In this document: positions 31,015-38,878 of the stretch, one piece after another | Numbering within the stretch: position 1 is the first letter of the stretch | Layout of the letters: each line of letters begins with the position of its first letter | Source: Lachnospiraceae bacterium | GTDB taxonomy: Bacteria; Bacillota; Clostridia; Lachnospirales; Lachnospiraceae | Direction of reading: 5' to 3' | NCBI GenBank assembly: GCA_017440375.1 | Contig: JAFSHK010000036.1 | Location: 1-38,878 of the forward strand | Length of the DNA: 38,878 bases | The notes under the pieces: model-generated | The model's database searches: none | Told to the model about the DNA's origin: nothing | What the model saw: only the letters and a program-made list of their open reading frames with translations | Position numbers and translations under genes: made by a program

Positions 31015-33849
31015 ATGATACGAATGGAAGTAATGTGCTTTCTAATCTTATTTTTTATTGCCACAATGTTTTTTTCGGCGAAAAGAGTAAAATCGAAGAT
31101 ACATAATACTTTTTCATTGTTATTAGTTACTGCAATCATAAATATTATTCTGGATATCATAACGGTTTATATTGTTTATAATATAGACTCGGTACCGATT
31201 TTATATACTAATATTATACATCGATTATTTTTTATCACGATGGAAATAGTTTTCTTTTTGATATATCGATATATCATAATGTTGGTAGAGGATGAATCGC
31301 ATGACCATATTAAGGTATCCTGTTTTAGTACAATAATTCTGGCAATCTTTTTAATATGTTTGTGTATATTGCCGATTTATTATGCCGAAACAGTAAATGG
31401 TTGTTATTCGTATGGTCCCTCAACGGACGTTTTACATTTCAGTTGTGCAATCTATATTATAATGTTTGCGATTACGTTGATAAAACACAGGAAATGTATT
31501 CATTTCAAAAAAAGATTTTCCATTTGTATAGCGCTTGGAATTGAGTTAATCGTATCGTTTTATCAATTAGCCAGACCGTGGTCACTGATAAGTGGTATGG
31601 GAATTACGCTTATTGTGTTTGCACTGTATATGACGTTGGAAAGCCCGGACAGTTTGTTAATAGAACAGCTTCGTGAAGAGAAGGTTAAGGTGGAGAAAGC
31701 AACGCGGGCAAAATCGTCGTTTGTATCAAATATGTCACACGAAATACGAACACCGATGAATGCCATTGTTGGTATGACAGACATTCTGCTCCGGAGTGAA
31801 CTTACAACACAACAAAAAGGGTATTTATACAATATCAAAAATTCCGGTAACGCGTTATTGGCAATTATCAATGATATTTTGGATTTTTCTAAAATAGAAT
31901 CCGGAAAAATGGAGCTTGTTGAAGATAATTACGAACCAATGTCTATGTTAAGTGATTTGGGTATGATTATCTTGAATCGTATTGGTGAGAAGCCAATTGA
32001 GCTTATTTTTGATATTGACAAGGAATTACCAAGAAAATTATATGGTGATGTCAATCGTGTCAGACAGATTATTATTAATTTGATGAATAATGCAGCGAAA
32101 TTCACGGAAGAAGGATATGTACAACTGACAATTCGTGTAAAATGGTTGTCGGAGCAGGAGGTTGAATTATTTGTCAGCGTAAAAGATAGTGGACAGGGTA
32201 TTCGAGAGGAAGACCTAGTTAAGCTGTTCGGTGCATTTCAACAGGTAGATGCCAAGAAGAATCGTAACAAAGAAGGAACGGGTCTTGGACTTGCTATTTG
32301 TAGCCAGTTAGTAGATCTTATGGGTGGTTCCATTGATGTGAAAAGTGAATATGGAACGGGCAGTGAATTTTATTTTACAATTAAGCAGAAAGTTGTAGAA
32401 AAACGTGCTGCAGCGGAGTTAAAGATAGGAGAAGGAAGAAAAGAGCTTCCTGCTATTAGTGGATTATTCCAGAGTCGATATATTCTTGAAAATGTGAAGC
32501 AGCTGGCAGAAGAATATGGCTGTACCTTTATGCAAGAGGATGATATTGATTGGAAGGGAGAAAATGGAACGAGTGTTTATCCCGATTATTTCGTTGTCGA
32601 TGAAATAATTTATGAAAGTTGTACGGAGCTTCTTGCCAAGATGCAGGAAAAAGGTGTTACAATCTGTATTTTACAAAATCCTATGCGCTATAATTTTCAT
32701 AATGTGAATGCAAAAGTGTTGAATAAGCCTTTATATAGTTTGGGATTTTGCCGATTATTAAATCATGAGGAGTTAATAGTAGAAGATACAGAGAAGAAGC
32801 AAAATTATTTTACTGCGCCGGAGGCCAAGATTCTGATTGTCGATGATAACGAAATGAATTTGAAAGTAGCAGTCGGATTGTTAGAGCCGTTGAAGATGAA
32901 GATTGATACAGCAGAAAGCGGTATGCGTGCAATTGAGATGATTCAGGAAAAGAAACATTATCATGCGGTCTTTATGGATCATATGATGCCGGTTATGGAT
33001 GGCGTAGAAACGACTAGAAGAATTCGAAGTATATTAGGTGAATATTATCGTAATCTTCCTATCATAGCATTAACGGCCAATGTTTTGACGGATGCACAGG
33101 AAGAGTTTAGAGAAGCCGGTATGAATGATTTCGTGGCGAAACCGATAGAATTTCAGAAGATGTGTGAAGTTCTTCGAAAATGGCTACCGGAGCAATTGCT
33201 TCAGGAATTAAATTCTGCCGAAATTGCCATGCGGGTACAGGCGGAACAGGACACGCAGGAGGATTTACCATCGATAGAGGGTATTGACATTGCTGAAGGC
33301 ATTAAAAATTCCGGCAGCAAAGAATTATTTGTCAGCTTGTTGGGAGATTTTTATAAATTAATTGATATGAAGTCTTCTAAAATGAAAAAATGTTTGGCAG
33401 ATGGGTTACTTAGGGATTATACTATTGAAGTACATGCTTTGAAAAATACAGCCAGAATGATTGGGGCTATGAAACTATCTGAATGGTGTTATCGTCTGGA
33501 GCAGATGGGAAATGTAGAGAATAAGGAGATTCTGGAAGAAGAGACTCCGGGTATGTTGGAGTTGTATCAAAGCTATAAAGCTGTTTTGAAGCCTTATGGG
33601 TTAGCGCAGGAGCAGGAAAAGAGAGAAGCTTCGATAGAAGAAATGGTTGCGCTTTTGACTACCATAAAAGAGGCGACTGATAATTTTGATTTGGATGCAG
33701 TTGATGATACAAGTAAGGAACTGGAAAAGTGTCAGCTTCCGCAGGATTGTATTCCTCTAATGGAGGAGCTTCGTGCCTATGTAGCAGATGTGGCTATGGA
33801 AGACATTTTGACAACCGTCGATAAGATGCTTCAAATTGTACAAAAATAG
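31015..33849 (+). CDS. Hybrid histidine kinase, 7-TM, REC and Hpt
   Basis: A 944-residue phosphorelay kinase. Seven hydrophobic helices occupy residues 1-205. A HisKA domain carries His242 (NMSHEIRTPMNAIVGMTD), followed by the ATPase domain (NLMNNAAKFTEEG; DSGQGI; GTGLGLAIC). An irregular domain with no receiver aspartate follows (about 470-590), then a receiver with Asp655 (AVFMDHMMPVMDG), then a C-terminal Hpt helix with His807 (EVHALKNTA). GGAG at 31003-31006 favours ATG 31015 over 31009. It would pass phosphate to the regulator encoded next. The ligand is unknown. Confidence 0.88.
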   Translation: MIRMEVMCFLILFFIATMFFSAKRVKSKIHNTFSLLLVTAIINIILDIITVYIVYNIDSVPILYTNIIHRLFFITMEIVFFLIYRYIIMLVEDESHDHIKVSCFSTIILAIFLICLCILPIYYAETVNGCYSYGPSTDVLHFSCAIYIIMFAITLIKHRKCIHFKKRFSICIALGIELIVSFYQLARPWSLISGMGITLIVFALYMTLESPDSLLIEQLREEKVKVEKATRAKSSFVSNMSHEIRTPMNAIVGMTDILLRSELTTQQKGYLYNIKNSGNALLAIINDILDFSKIESGKMELVEDNYEPMSMLSDLGMIILNRIGEKPIELIFDIDKELPRKLYGDVNRVRQIIINLMNNAAKFTEEGYVQLTIRVKWLSEQEVELFVSVKDSGQGIREEDLVKLFGAFQQVDAKKNRNKEGTGLGLAICSQLVDLMGGSIDVKSEYGTGSEFYFTIKQKVVEKRAAAELKIGEGRKELPAISGLFQSRYILENVKQLAEEYGCTFMQEDDIDWKGENGTSVYPDYFVVDEIIYESCTELLAKMQEKGVTICILQNPMRYNFHNVNAKVLNKPLYSLGFCRLLNHEELIVEDTEKKQNYFTAPEAKILIVDDNEMNLKVAVGLLEPLKMKIDTAESGMRAIEMIQEKKHYHAVFMDHMMPVMDGVETTRRIRSILGEYYRNLPIIALTANVLTDAQEEFREAGMNDFVAKPIEFQKMCEVLRKWLPEQLLQELNSAEIAMRVQAEQDTQEDLPSIEGIDIAEGIKNSGSKELFVSLLGDFYKLIDMKSSKMKKCLADGLLRDYTIEVHALKNTARMIGAMKLSEWCYRLEQMGNVENKEILEEETPGMLELYQSYKAVLKPYGLAQEQEKREASIEEMVALLTTIKEATDNFDLDAVDDTSKELEKCQLPQDCIPLMEELRAYVADVAMEDILTTVDKMLQIVQK

Positions 33850-33888
33850 ATAGATTTTATATAACATTAGTTTTTAGGAGGAAAAAAT

Positions 33889-34668
33889 ATGGAAAACGAT
33901 ACACAAAATGTTTTGATTGTATCAGAATCAACCAGCTATATTGTGTCATCTATTGCACAACAGATGGAGGTTTTGGGATATCGGGCGATTAAGGTTAATT
34001 CAAATGCGGACAGCATCAGTAAAATAAAAGAGCCTATCAGTGCCGTACTTATATATATAGATGAAGAGGTTCTGGAGGATATGCAGACATTTGTTTATCT
34101 GAAAGACCGGGCAATTGAAGATGATATGCCTCTTTATTTAATTGGTGATGCCGGACAGCTTGATGAAGTGGAGAATACTGTTCCAAAGAGTGTAATAGGA
34201 CAGAAATTCTTGCGACCGGTTAATGTGAAGGAAATAGTGAACGTATTGGATAATTATATTAAAAAGGAAGGCAGCCATACAAAGAAGAAAATTCTGGTAG
34301 TAGATGATTCAGGTGCAATGCTTCGTAATGTAAAGGGATGGTTGGAAGGAAAATACCATGTAATTCTGGCAAATTCCGCGGCAATGGCGATTAAGTATCT
34401 GGCAACAAATAAACCGGATTTGATTCTCCTTGACTATGAAATGCCTGTTTGTGATGGAAAACAAACATTGGAAATGATTCGTTCTGAAATGGATTTTTCC
34501 AATATCCCTGTTATTTTCTTAACAAGTAAGAGTGACAAAGAAAGTGTTTTGAACGTTATGTCTTTGAAGCCGGATGGTTATTTGCTTAAAACAATGGAAC
34601 CGGCTCAGATTATACAGTCTGTTGATGATTTCTTTGAAAAACAAAAAGCAAAAGCTAGTATAAAATAA
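33889..34668 (+). CDS. Two-receiver response regulator without output domain
   Basis: A 259-residue protein of two receiver domains. The first (about 1-120) lacks the phospho-acceptor Asp: the strand reads AVLIYIDEEV. The second (about 130-255) is complete, with acidic VVDDSG, Asp182 (LILLDYEMPVCDG) and the switch region VIFLTSKSDKESV. No DNA-binding or enzyme domain follows, so it works by protein contact or as a phosphate sink for the hybrid kinase. A strong AGGAGG precedes the ATG. Confidence 0.87.
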   Translation: MENDTQNVLIVSESTSYIVSSIAQQMEVLGYRAIKVNSNADSISKIKEPISAVLIYIDEEVLEDMQTFVYLKDRAIEDDMPLYLIGDAGQLDEVENTVPKSVIGQKFLRPVNVKEIVNVLDNYIKKEGSHTKKKILVVDDSGAMLRNVKGWLEGKYHVILANSAAMAIKYLATNKPDLILLDYEMPVCDGKQTLEMIRSEMDFSNIPVIFLTSKSDKESVLNVMSLKPDGYLLKTMEPAQIIQSVDDFFEKQKAKASIK

Positions 34669-34672
34669 AATC

Positions 34673-34716
34673 TGCCTGCATAAATTCTAAAGAAGGAATT
34701 TGTGCAGGCATTTCTT
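34673..34716 (+). terminator. Intrinsic terminator/hairpin abutting spmB start
   Basis: A 15-bp stem (34673-34687 with 34696-34710, one wobble) has an 8-base loop, then TTTCTT, then the ATG of spmB at 34717. It ends the kinase-regulator transcript and leaves spmB with no visible promoter. The AAGGA ribosome-like site (34694-34698) and an in-frame GTG (34702) lie inside the hairpin, so it could also control spmB translation. Confidence 0.75.
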
Positions 34717-35244
34717 ATGACACAGCTTTTTACTCATTTTTCTAATATTATTATTCCGGTGATTATTTTTTATATTATTGCGTATGGACTGGCAACGAAG
34801 ACTAAGGTCTATGAAGATTTTATCAAAGGGGCAAAAGACGGTTTCCATACGGTAATCCAGATTATGCCGACACTGATTGGGTTGATGGTGGCAGTAGGAG
34901 TTCTGCGTGCTTCCGGCTTTTTGGAGTTTTTAGGAAGCATTGTTTCGGTTGTGACCGATAAAATAGGTATTTCCTCAGAATTGGTTCCGCTTATTTTAAT
35001 TAAAATGTTTTCCTCATCGGCAGCAACCGGATTGGTATTGGATATTTTTAAAGAGCACGGACCGGATTCGCTTCTTGGTATGACAACTTCCATTATGATG
35101 AGTTGTACGGAAACGGTTTTTTATACCATGTCGGTTTATTATATGGCGGCAAAAGTAACGAAAACAAGATATACACTTATAGGTGCGATTCTGACTACAT
35201 TTGCCGGAGTCATTGCCAGTATTGTTTTGGCGAGAATGATGTGA
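34717..35244 (+). CDS. spmB: Spore maturation protein B
   Basis: A 175-residue membrane protein of the nucleoside-recognition (Gate) family. FIKGAKDGFHTVIQIMPTLI, the MVAVGVLRASGFLEFL block, ISSELVPLILIKMFSSSAAT and TETVFYTMSVYY match SpmB of Bacillus (178 residues). It works with SpmA in spore core dehydration. The start could be ATG 34717 or GTG 34702 (five more residues). It is separated from spmA by about 6 kb and by terminators. Confidence 0.88.
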   Translation: MTQLFTHFSNIIIPVIIFYIIAYGLATKTKVYEDFIKGAKDGFHTVIQIMPTLIGLMVAVGVLRASGFLEFLGSIVSVVTDKIGISSELVPLILIKMFSSSAATGLVLDIFKEHGPDSLLGMTTSIMMSCTETVFYTMSVYYMAAKVTKTRYTLIGAILTTFAGVIASIVLARMM

Positions 35245-35294
35245 TAAAATGAGCCCATATGGCGCAAAGAACATACGAAGAAATGGAGATTAAC

Positions 35295-35753
35295 ATGAAT
35301 AATGTGTGGATGATACTGACCGCTGTTGCAGGAATATGCTTGTGTGTCGGTATCTTTTTTCTGATAAAACACTGCATAATCGGTTATCGACGAGGTCGGC
35401 GAAACAATGCGATTGATGAGATGGAAGGACATGATTTTGAATATTTTTGTGCGGAACTTCTGGAGAAAAAAGGATTTATTGAAGTAGAAGTGACTCGTGG
35501 CAGCGGTGATTATGGAATTGATATTCTGGCAGAAAAAGACGGTGTGACTTATGCTATCCAATGTAAAAGATATGCGATGCCGGTAGGTGTCGATGCAGTG
35601 CAACAGGCATATGCCGGAAGAGATTACTATGACCGGATGGTAGGTGCGGTCATGACGAATCAATATTTTACGACACCGGCAGTTGAAGCTGCGAAGAAAT
35701 TGAAAATCCTGCTCTGGGACAGGGGATATCTGGATAGTATGATGGAAGAGTAA
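35295..35753 (+). CDS. Membrane-anchored Mrr-like endonuclease
   Basis: A 152-residue protein. One N-terminal membrane helix (about 3-25) is followed by a basic stretch and an Mrr_cat PD-(D/E)XK domain: MEGHDFEYFCAELLEKKGF, GSGDYGIDILAE with Asp76, AIQCKRY with Gln89-x-Lys91. Mrr-like nucleases cleave modified DNA; anchored versions are widespread but their role is unclear. ATG 35295 is favoured by GGAG at 35285-35288 and puts the helix at the N terminus; an earlier ATG at 35259 is possible. It lies 50 bases after spmB. Confidence 0.83.
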   Translation: MNNVWMILTAVAGICLCVGIFFLIKHCIIGYRRGRRNNAIDEMEGHDFEYFCAELLEKKGFIEVEVTRGSGDYGIDILAEKDGVTYAIQCKRYAMPVGVDAVQQAYAGRDYYDRMVGAVMTNQYFTTPAVEAAKKLKILLWDRGYLDSMMEE

Positions 35754-35775
35754 GATACAAGAAAGGAAGACAGGC

Positions 35776-36480
35776 ATGAGTGCGTTTGTAGAATTTAAAA
35801 ATGTGGGCAAGACATATCATATGGGTGAAGTGGATATTGAAGCCTTAAAGGATGTTAATTTCACGATTGAAAAAGGAGAGTTCTGTGTAGTAGTTGGAGC
35901 TTCCGGTGCCGGAAAGACGACAATTTTAAATATATTGGGTGGAATGGACAGCCTTTCAGAGGGACAAGTTCTTCTGGATGGGGAAGAGATATCTGCATAT
36001 AACAAGAAAAGACTAACTACCTATCGAAGACATGATATTGGCTTTGTTTTTCAGTTCTATAATTTGGTACAAAATTTGACTGCTTTAGAGAATGTAGAGT
36101 TGGCCGCACAGATTTGCAAGAATCCGTTAGATGCCATGAGTGTTTTGGAAATGGTTGGTTTAAAAGACCGTGCAGGCAATTTCCCGGCACAGCTATCTGG
36201 TGGCGAGCAGCAGCGAGTAGCGATTGCAAGGGCACTTGCCAAGAACCCGAAGCTTTTGTTGTGTGATGAACCGACCGGAGCATTGGATTATAATACCGGT
36301 AAAGCTGTTTTGAAATTGTTGCAGGATACTTGCCGCAAAGAAGGAATGACCGTTGTTGTTATTACACACAATCAGGCACTTACTGCTATGGCGGACAGAG
36401 TAATTACAGTGAAAAACGGAACGATTCGAAAGATGGAGATGAATGAGCATATTGTTCCGGTAGAGGAGATTGAGTGGTAG
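35776..36480 (+). CDS. ABC transporter ATP-binding protein
   Basis: A 234-residue ATPase: Walker [10 protein letters not shown] (residues 41-49), Q-loop [12 protein letters not shown], signature LSGGEQQR, Walker B LLLCDEP and switch His in VITHN. It belongs to the MacB/LolD-type group and pairs with the large permease 35 bases downstream. AAAGGAAG precedes the ATG. It is the third FtsX-type ABC ATPase in the window, after those at 952 and 20134. Confidence 0.92.
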   Translation: MSAFVEFKNVGKTYHMGEVDIEALKDVNFTIEKGEFCVVVGASGAGKTTILNILGGMDSLSEGQVLLDGEEISAYNKKRLTTYRRHDIGFVFQFYNLVQNLTALENVELAAQICKNPLDAMSVLEMVGLKDRAGNFPAQLSGGEQQRVAIARALAKNPKLLLCDEPTGALDYNTGKAVLKLLQDTCRKEGMTVVVITHNQALTAMADRVITVKNGTIRKMEMNEHIVPVEEIEW

Positions 36481-36515
36481 CATACAGGTCATAGCAGTGT
36501 TGAGGAGTTATATAG

Positions 36516-38878
36516 ATGAAAAATGCAATGATGAAAACAAGCATTAGAGAAATAAGAGGAAGTCTGGGACGTTATCTGGCGATTCTGGCAATTGTCATGT
36601 TGGGTATTGCTTTTTTCGGAGGACTAAAAGTAACAAAGCCAACGATGATTGAAACATTAGACCGTTATTTGACAGAGCAGAATTTCTTTGATTATCGCTT
36701 ATTATCAACGATTGGGTTTACCAAAGAGGATGTAGACAAGCTTTCGGAAATGGAAGGGATAGCAGATATTGAAGGAACGATTTCATTGGATGCGTTATGT
36801 GCTATCGATGACGGAGATGAAATGGCTTATAAGATTCATGCCGTACCGGAAACGATTAACAAAATCATAGTAACCGAAGGAAGAATGCCGAAAAGTGCAA
36901 ATGAATGTGTGTTGGATTCCGTTGTCTTCGATGAGAGTATCATTGGCAAGACGATTACGGTAACGCAGAGTAATGAAGAGGATACATTAGAAATGTTTGG
37001 CGAGCGTACTTTTACGGTAGTCGGTATAGCACGCTCTCCTTATTATATCAACTTTGAAAGAGGAACGACTTCTATCGGTGACGGTAAAATAAATGGTTAT
37101 ATTTATGTGCCTATTGATGCTTTTGACAGTGAATATATGACAGAGGTATTCGTGACCATGGAAGAAAAATATTATGTTTTGTCTGATGAATATAATGATT
37201 ATATTGATACCACAGAGGATGGAGTTGAGAATAAGACAGAAGAAGTTGTTATGGCAAGATATCATGAGCTTGTCGATGAAGCGCAGACAGAGTTAAATGA
37301 AGCCCAGACAGAATTAGATGAAGCCCAGACAGAGCTTAATGATAAATCGGCAGAAGCTGAAGTGGAATTAGCCGATGCGCTGGAAGAAATTGAGAATGGC
37401 GAGCAGGAAATTGCAGACCACGAGCAAGAAATTGCCGATGGCAAGGCAGAGCTTCAGAATGCGAAAGATACGTTGGACACGCAGGAAGCGGAATTGCTTA
37501 CGCAGGAAACACAGCTTTTGGCAATGCAAAGTATGATGCCTCCAGAGCAGTATCAGGCAAGTCTGATGCAGATTCAGATGGGAAAAGAGCAGATAACGGC
37601 AGCCAGAGCAGAAATTGCGACGAAGGAAGAAGAATTACTCTCCGGTGAAGAAGAGTTGGAGCAGGCAAAAGCAGATTTGGAAGAAGGCAGAAAAGAATAT
37701 GAGGATGCCAAAGCCGAGTTTGAAGAGGAAGTTGCTGATGCACAGACCAAAATTGATGAAGCGCAGATAGAGCTTAATGATGCGCAGGCAGAGCTGGATG
37801 ATTTAGAGGAACCGGATTATTATGCACTTACCAGAAATACCAATATTGGCTATGCCTGTTTTGAGGGTGATGCAAATATTGTAGCAGCGATTGCGGATGT
37901 GTTTCCGATTTTCTTTTTTCTGGTAGCAGCACTTATTTGTATGACAACCATGAACCGAATGGTAGAGGAGCAGAGAACGCAGATTGGCGTATTGAAGGCA
38001 TTAGGATATAGCAGTGCAGCCATTATGGGAAAATATATTTTCTATGCAGGAAGTGCAGCAATACTTGGTTCTGCAATTGGTTTTATGGGAGGAACATGGT
38101 TGTTCCCACAGACAATCTGGACCGGTTACAGTATCATGTATGACATGGGAGGGCTGTGTTATCTTTTCGACGGAGTGCTTTTGGTGATTTCTTTCATAGC
38201 AGCACTGCTTTGTTCCGTAGGGACGGTTTTTCTTACCTGTCGGTATGAGCTAATCAGTGTACCTGCTAGTTTAATTCGACCAAAGGCGCCGAAGAATGGC
38301 AAAAGAATCTTCTTAGAATATATTACTTTTATCTGGAGTCGGATGAAGTTTTTACACAAGGTTTCTTTCCGAAACATGATACGTTATAAAAGACGTTTTT
38401 TCATGATGATTCTGGGTATTAGCGGATGTACAGCTTTGCTTGTAGCCGGCTTTGGGATTAAGGACTCGGTTGCAAACATTGCAGATCAGCAATACAGCAA
38501 AATTCAGATATATGATATCGGAATGACATTTGCAGATCCGATGACCGAAGTAGAGAGGAATGCAATAACGGAACAGTCCGAAGAAATTTTTGATAAAATA
38601 GCATATCGGCTGGAAGAAAGTGTGGATTTAGATTTTGAAGGACAGACAAAGTCTATCTATTTGGAAGTTCCGGAGAGTGTTGAGGAAATGACAACCTTTA
38701 TAAACCTGCATACGGAAGAAGGGGAGCCGATTGCCTATCCGCAGGAAGGGGAAGCGGTTATTACAGCCAAAATCGCAGAAAATTTTGGAATCCAAACAGG
38801 TGATGAAGTAGTTCTGCGGGATAATGATATGAATCAAATGACTGTAACCATTTCCGGTATGTGTGAGAACTTTGTTGA
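36516..38878 (+). CDS. FtsX-like permease with coiled coil, 3' end missing
   Basis: The frame is open from ATG 36516 to the window end (787 codons so far). One membrane helix (about 17-38) leads into an extracytoplasmic domain (40-240), then a long coiled coil (about 248-430) that begins with DEAQTELNEAQTELDEAQ-type heptads, then FtsX helices from about 455 (FPIFFFLVAALICM; QIGVLKALGYSSAAIMGKY) and a further helix before a second outer domain. GAGGAG lies upstream of the ATG. Long coiled-coil FtsX permeases of this kind often exceed 1,000 residues. It pairs with the ATPase at 35776. Its substrate is unknown. Confidence 0.88.
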   Translation, partial: MKNAMMKTSIREIRGSLGRYLAILAIVMLGIAFFGGLKVTKPTMIETLDRYLTEQNFFDYRLLSTIGFTKEDVDKLSEMEGIADIEGTISLDALCAIDDGDEMAYKIHAVPETINKIIVTEGRMPKSANECVLDSVVFDESIIGKTITVTQSNEEDTLEMFGERTFTVVGIARSPYYINFERGTTSIGDGKINGYIYVPIDAFDSEYMTEVFVTMEEKYYVLSDEYNDYIDTTEDGVENKTEEVVMARYHELVDEAQTELNEAQTELDEAQTELNDKSAEAEVELADALEEIENGEQEIADHEQEIADGKAELQNAKDTLDTQEAELLTQETQLLAMQSMMPPEQYQASLMQIQMGKEQITAARAEIATKEEELLSGEEELEQAKADLEEGRKEYEDAKAEFEEEVADAQTKIDEAQIELNDAQAELDDLEEPDYYALTRNTNIGYACFEGDANIVAAIADVFPIFFFLVAALICMTTMNRMVEEQRTQIGVLKALGYSSAAIMGKYIFYAGSAAILGSAIGFMGGTWLFPQTIWTGYSIMYDMGGLCYLFDGVLLVISFIAALLCSVGTVFLTCRYELISVPASLIRPKAPKNGKRIFLEYITFIWSRMKFLHKVSFRNMIRYKRRFFMMILGISGCTALLVAGFGIKDSVANIADQQYSKIQIYDIGMTFADPMTEVERNAITEQSEEIFDKIAYRLEESVDLDFEGQTKSIYLEVPESVEEMTTFINLHTEEGEPIAYPQEGEAVITAKIAENFGIQTGDEVVLRDNDMNQMTVTISGMCENFV

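Noticed and set aside
35139-35810. Minus-strand frame of 223 codons over spmB and the Mrr-like gene
   Set aside because: It crosses two well-supported plus-strand genes and shows no family resemblance.
37270-37345. Tandem 21-base units as a CRISPR-like or satellite array
   Set aside because: There are only about three units, without spacers, and they keep reading frame as protein heptads.
37262-37743. Ser/Ala- and Leu/Pro-rich minus-strand frames
   Set aside because: They are the antisense of the coiled-coil heptads in the permease; the repetition comes from the sense strand.

Overview
The window looks like chromosomal DNA from a low-GC, endospore-forming Firmicute, most likely a Lachnospiraceae member (Clostridia). 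The grounds are FabK-type enoyl reductases instead of FabI, the yaaO-yaaR-holB-yaaT-rsmI housekeeping cluster, spmA/spmB, strong AGGAGG-type ribosome sites, AT-rich intergenic DNA and tRNA genes without encoded CCA. This placement is inferred from gene content only.

Layout: (1) 1-229, the end of a tRNA-Phe gene, a tRNA-Lys gene and two tandem terminators. (2) 275-3638, an operon of TetR repressor, ABC ATPase, FtsX-like permease and CPBP-like membrane protein, with a consensus promoter, a palindromic operator and a terminator. (3) 3710-11269, a CgeB-like glycosyltransferase followed by the conserved cluster of Orn/Lys/Arg decarboxylase, guanylate-kinase-like protein, YaaR, HolB, YaaT, TrmN6-like methyltransferase and RsmI. 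(4) 11271-18524, a type II fatty acid synthesis locus: acpP, fabK, fabD, fabG, fabF, fabZ, a second FabK/nitronate-monooxygenase-like flavoprotein and fabH. No acetyl-CoA carboxylase genes are present. acpP and fabD are each preceded by the same 18-base palindromic operator, and a run of five hairpins ending in a terminator sits between fabK and fabD.

(5) 18548-22808, a response regulator, a histidine kinase with no membrane segment, and a BceAB-like ABC transporter whose promoter has direct repeats just upstream of the -35. (6) 22924-26387, an accessory patch of XRE regulators and CPBP (Abi) membrane proteins, several of them decayed. (7) 26527-35244, a polytopic membrane protein, then spmA and spmB, normally adjacent, here about 6 kb apart. 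Between them lie an AT-rich pair (a divergent tyrosine-recombinase-like protein and a DUF1016/YhcG nuclease) and a phosphorelay pair (7-TM hybrid kinase and two-receiver regulator). (8) 35295-38878, a membrane-anchored Mrr-like nuclease and another ABC transporter whose coiled-coil permease runs off the window.

The most unusual items are the recombinase-like/DUF1016 pair inside the spmA-spmB interval, the five-hairpin RNA in the fatty acid locus, the shared FabT-like operator, and the CPBP/XRE patch. Recombinase alignment shows Arg176, Lys200, Arg277 and Tyr309 at the XerD catalytic spacings, while both catalytic His positions are replaced (Glu274, Ile300).
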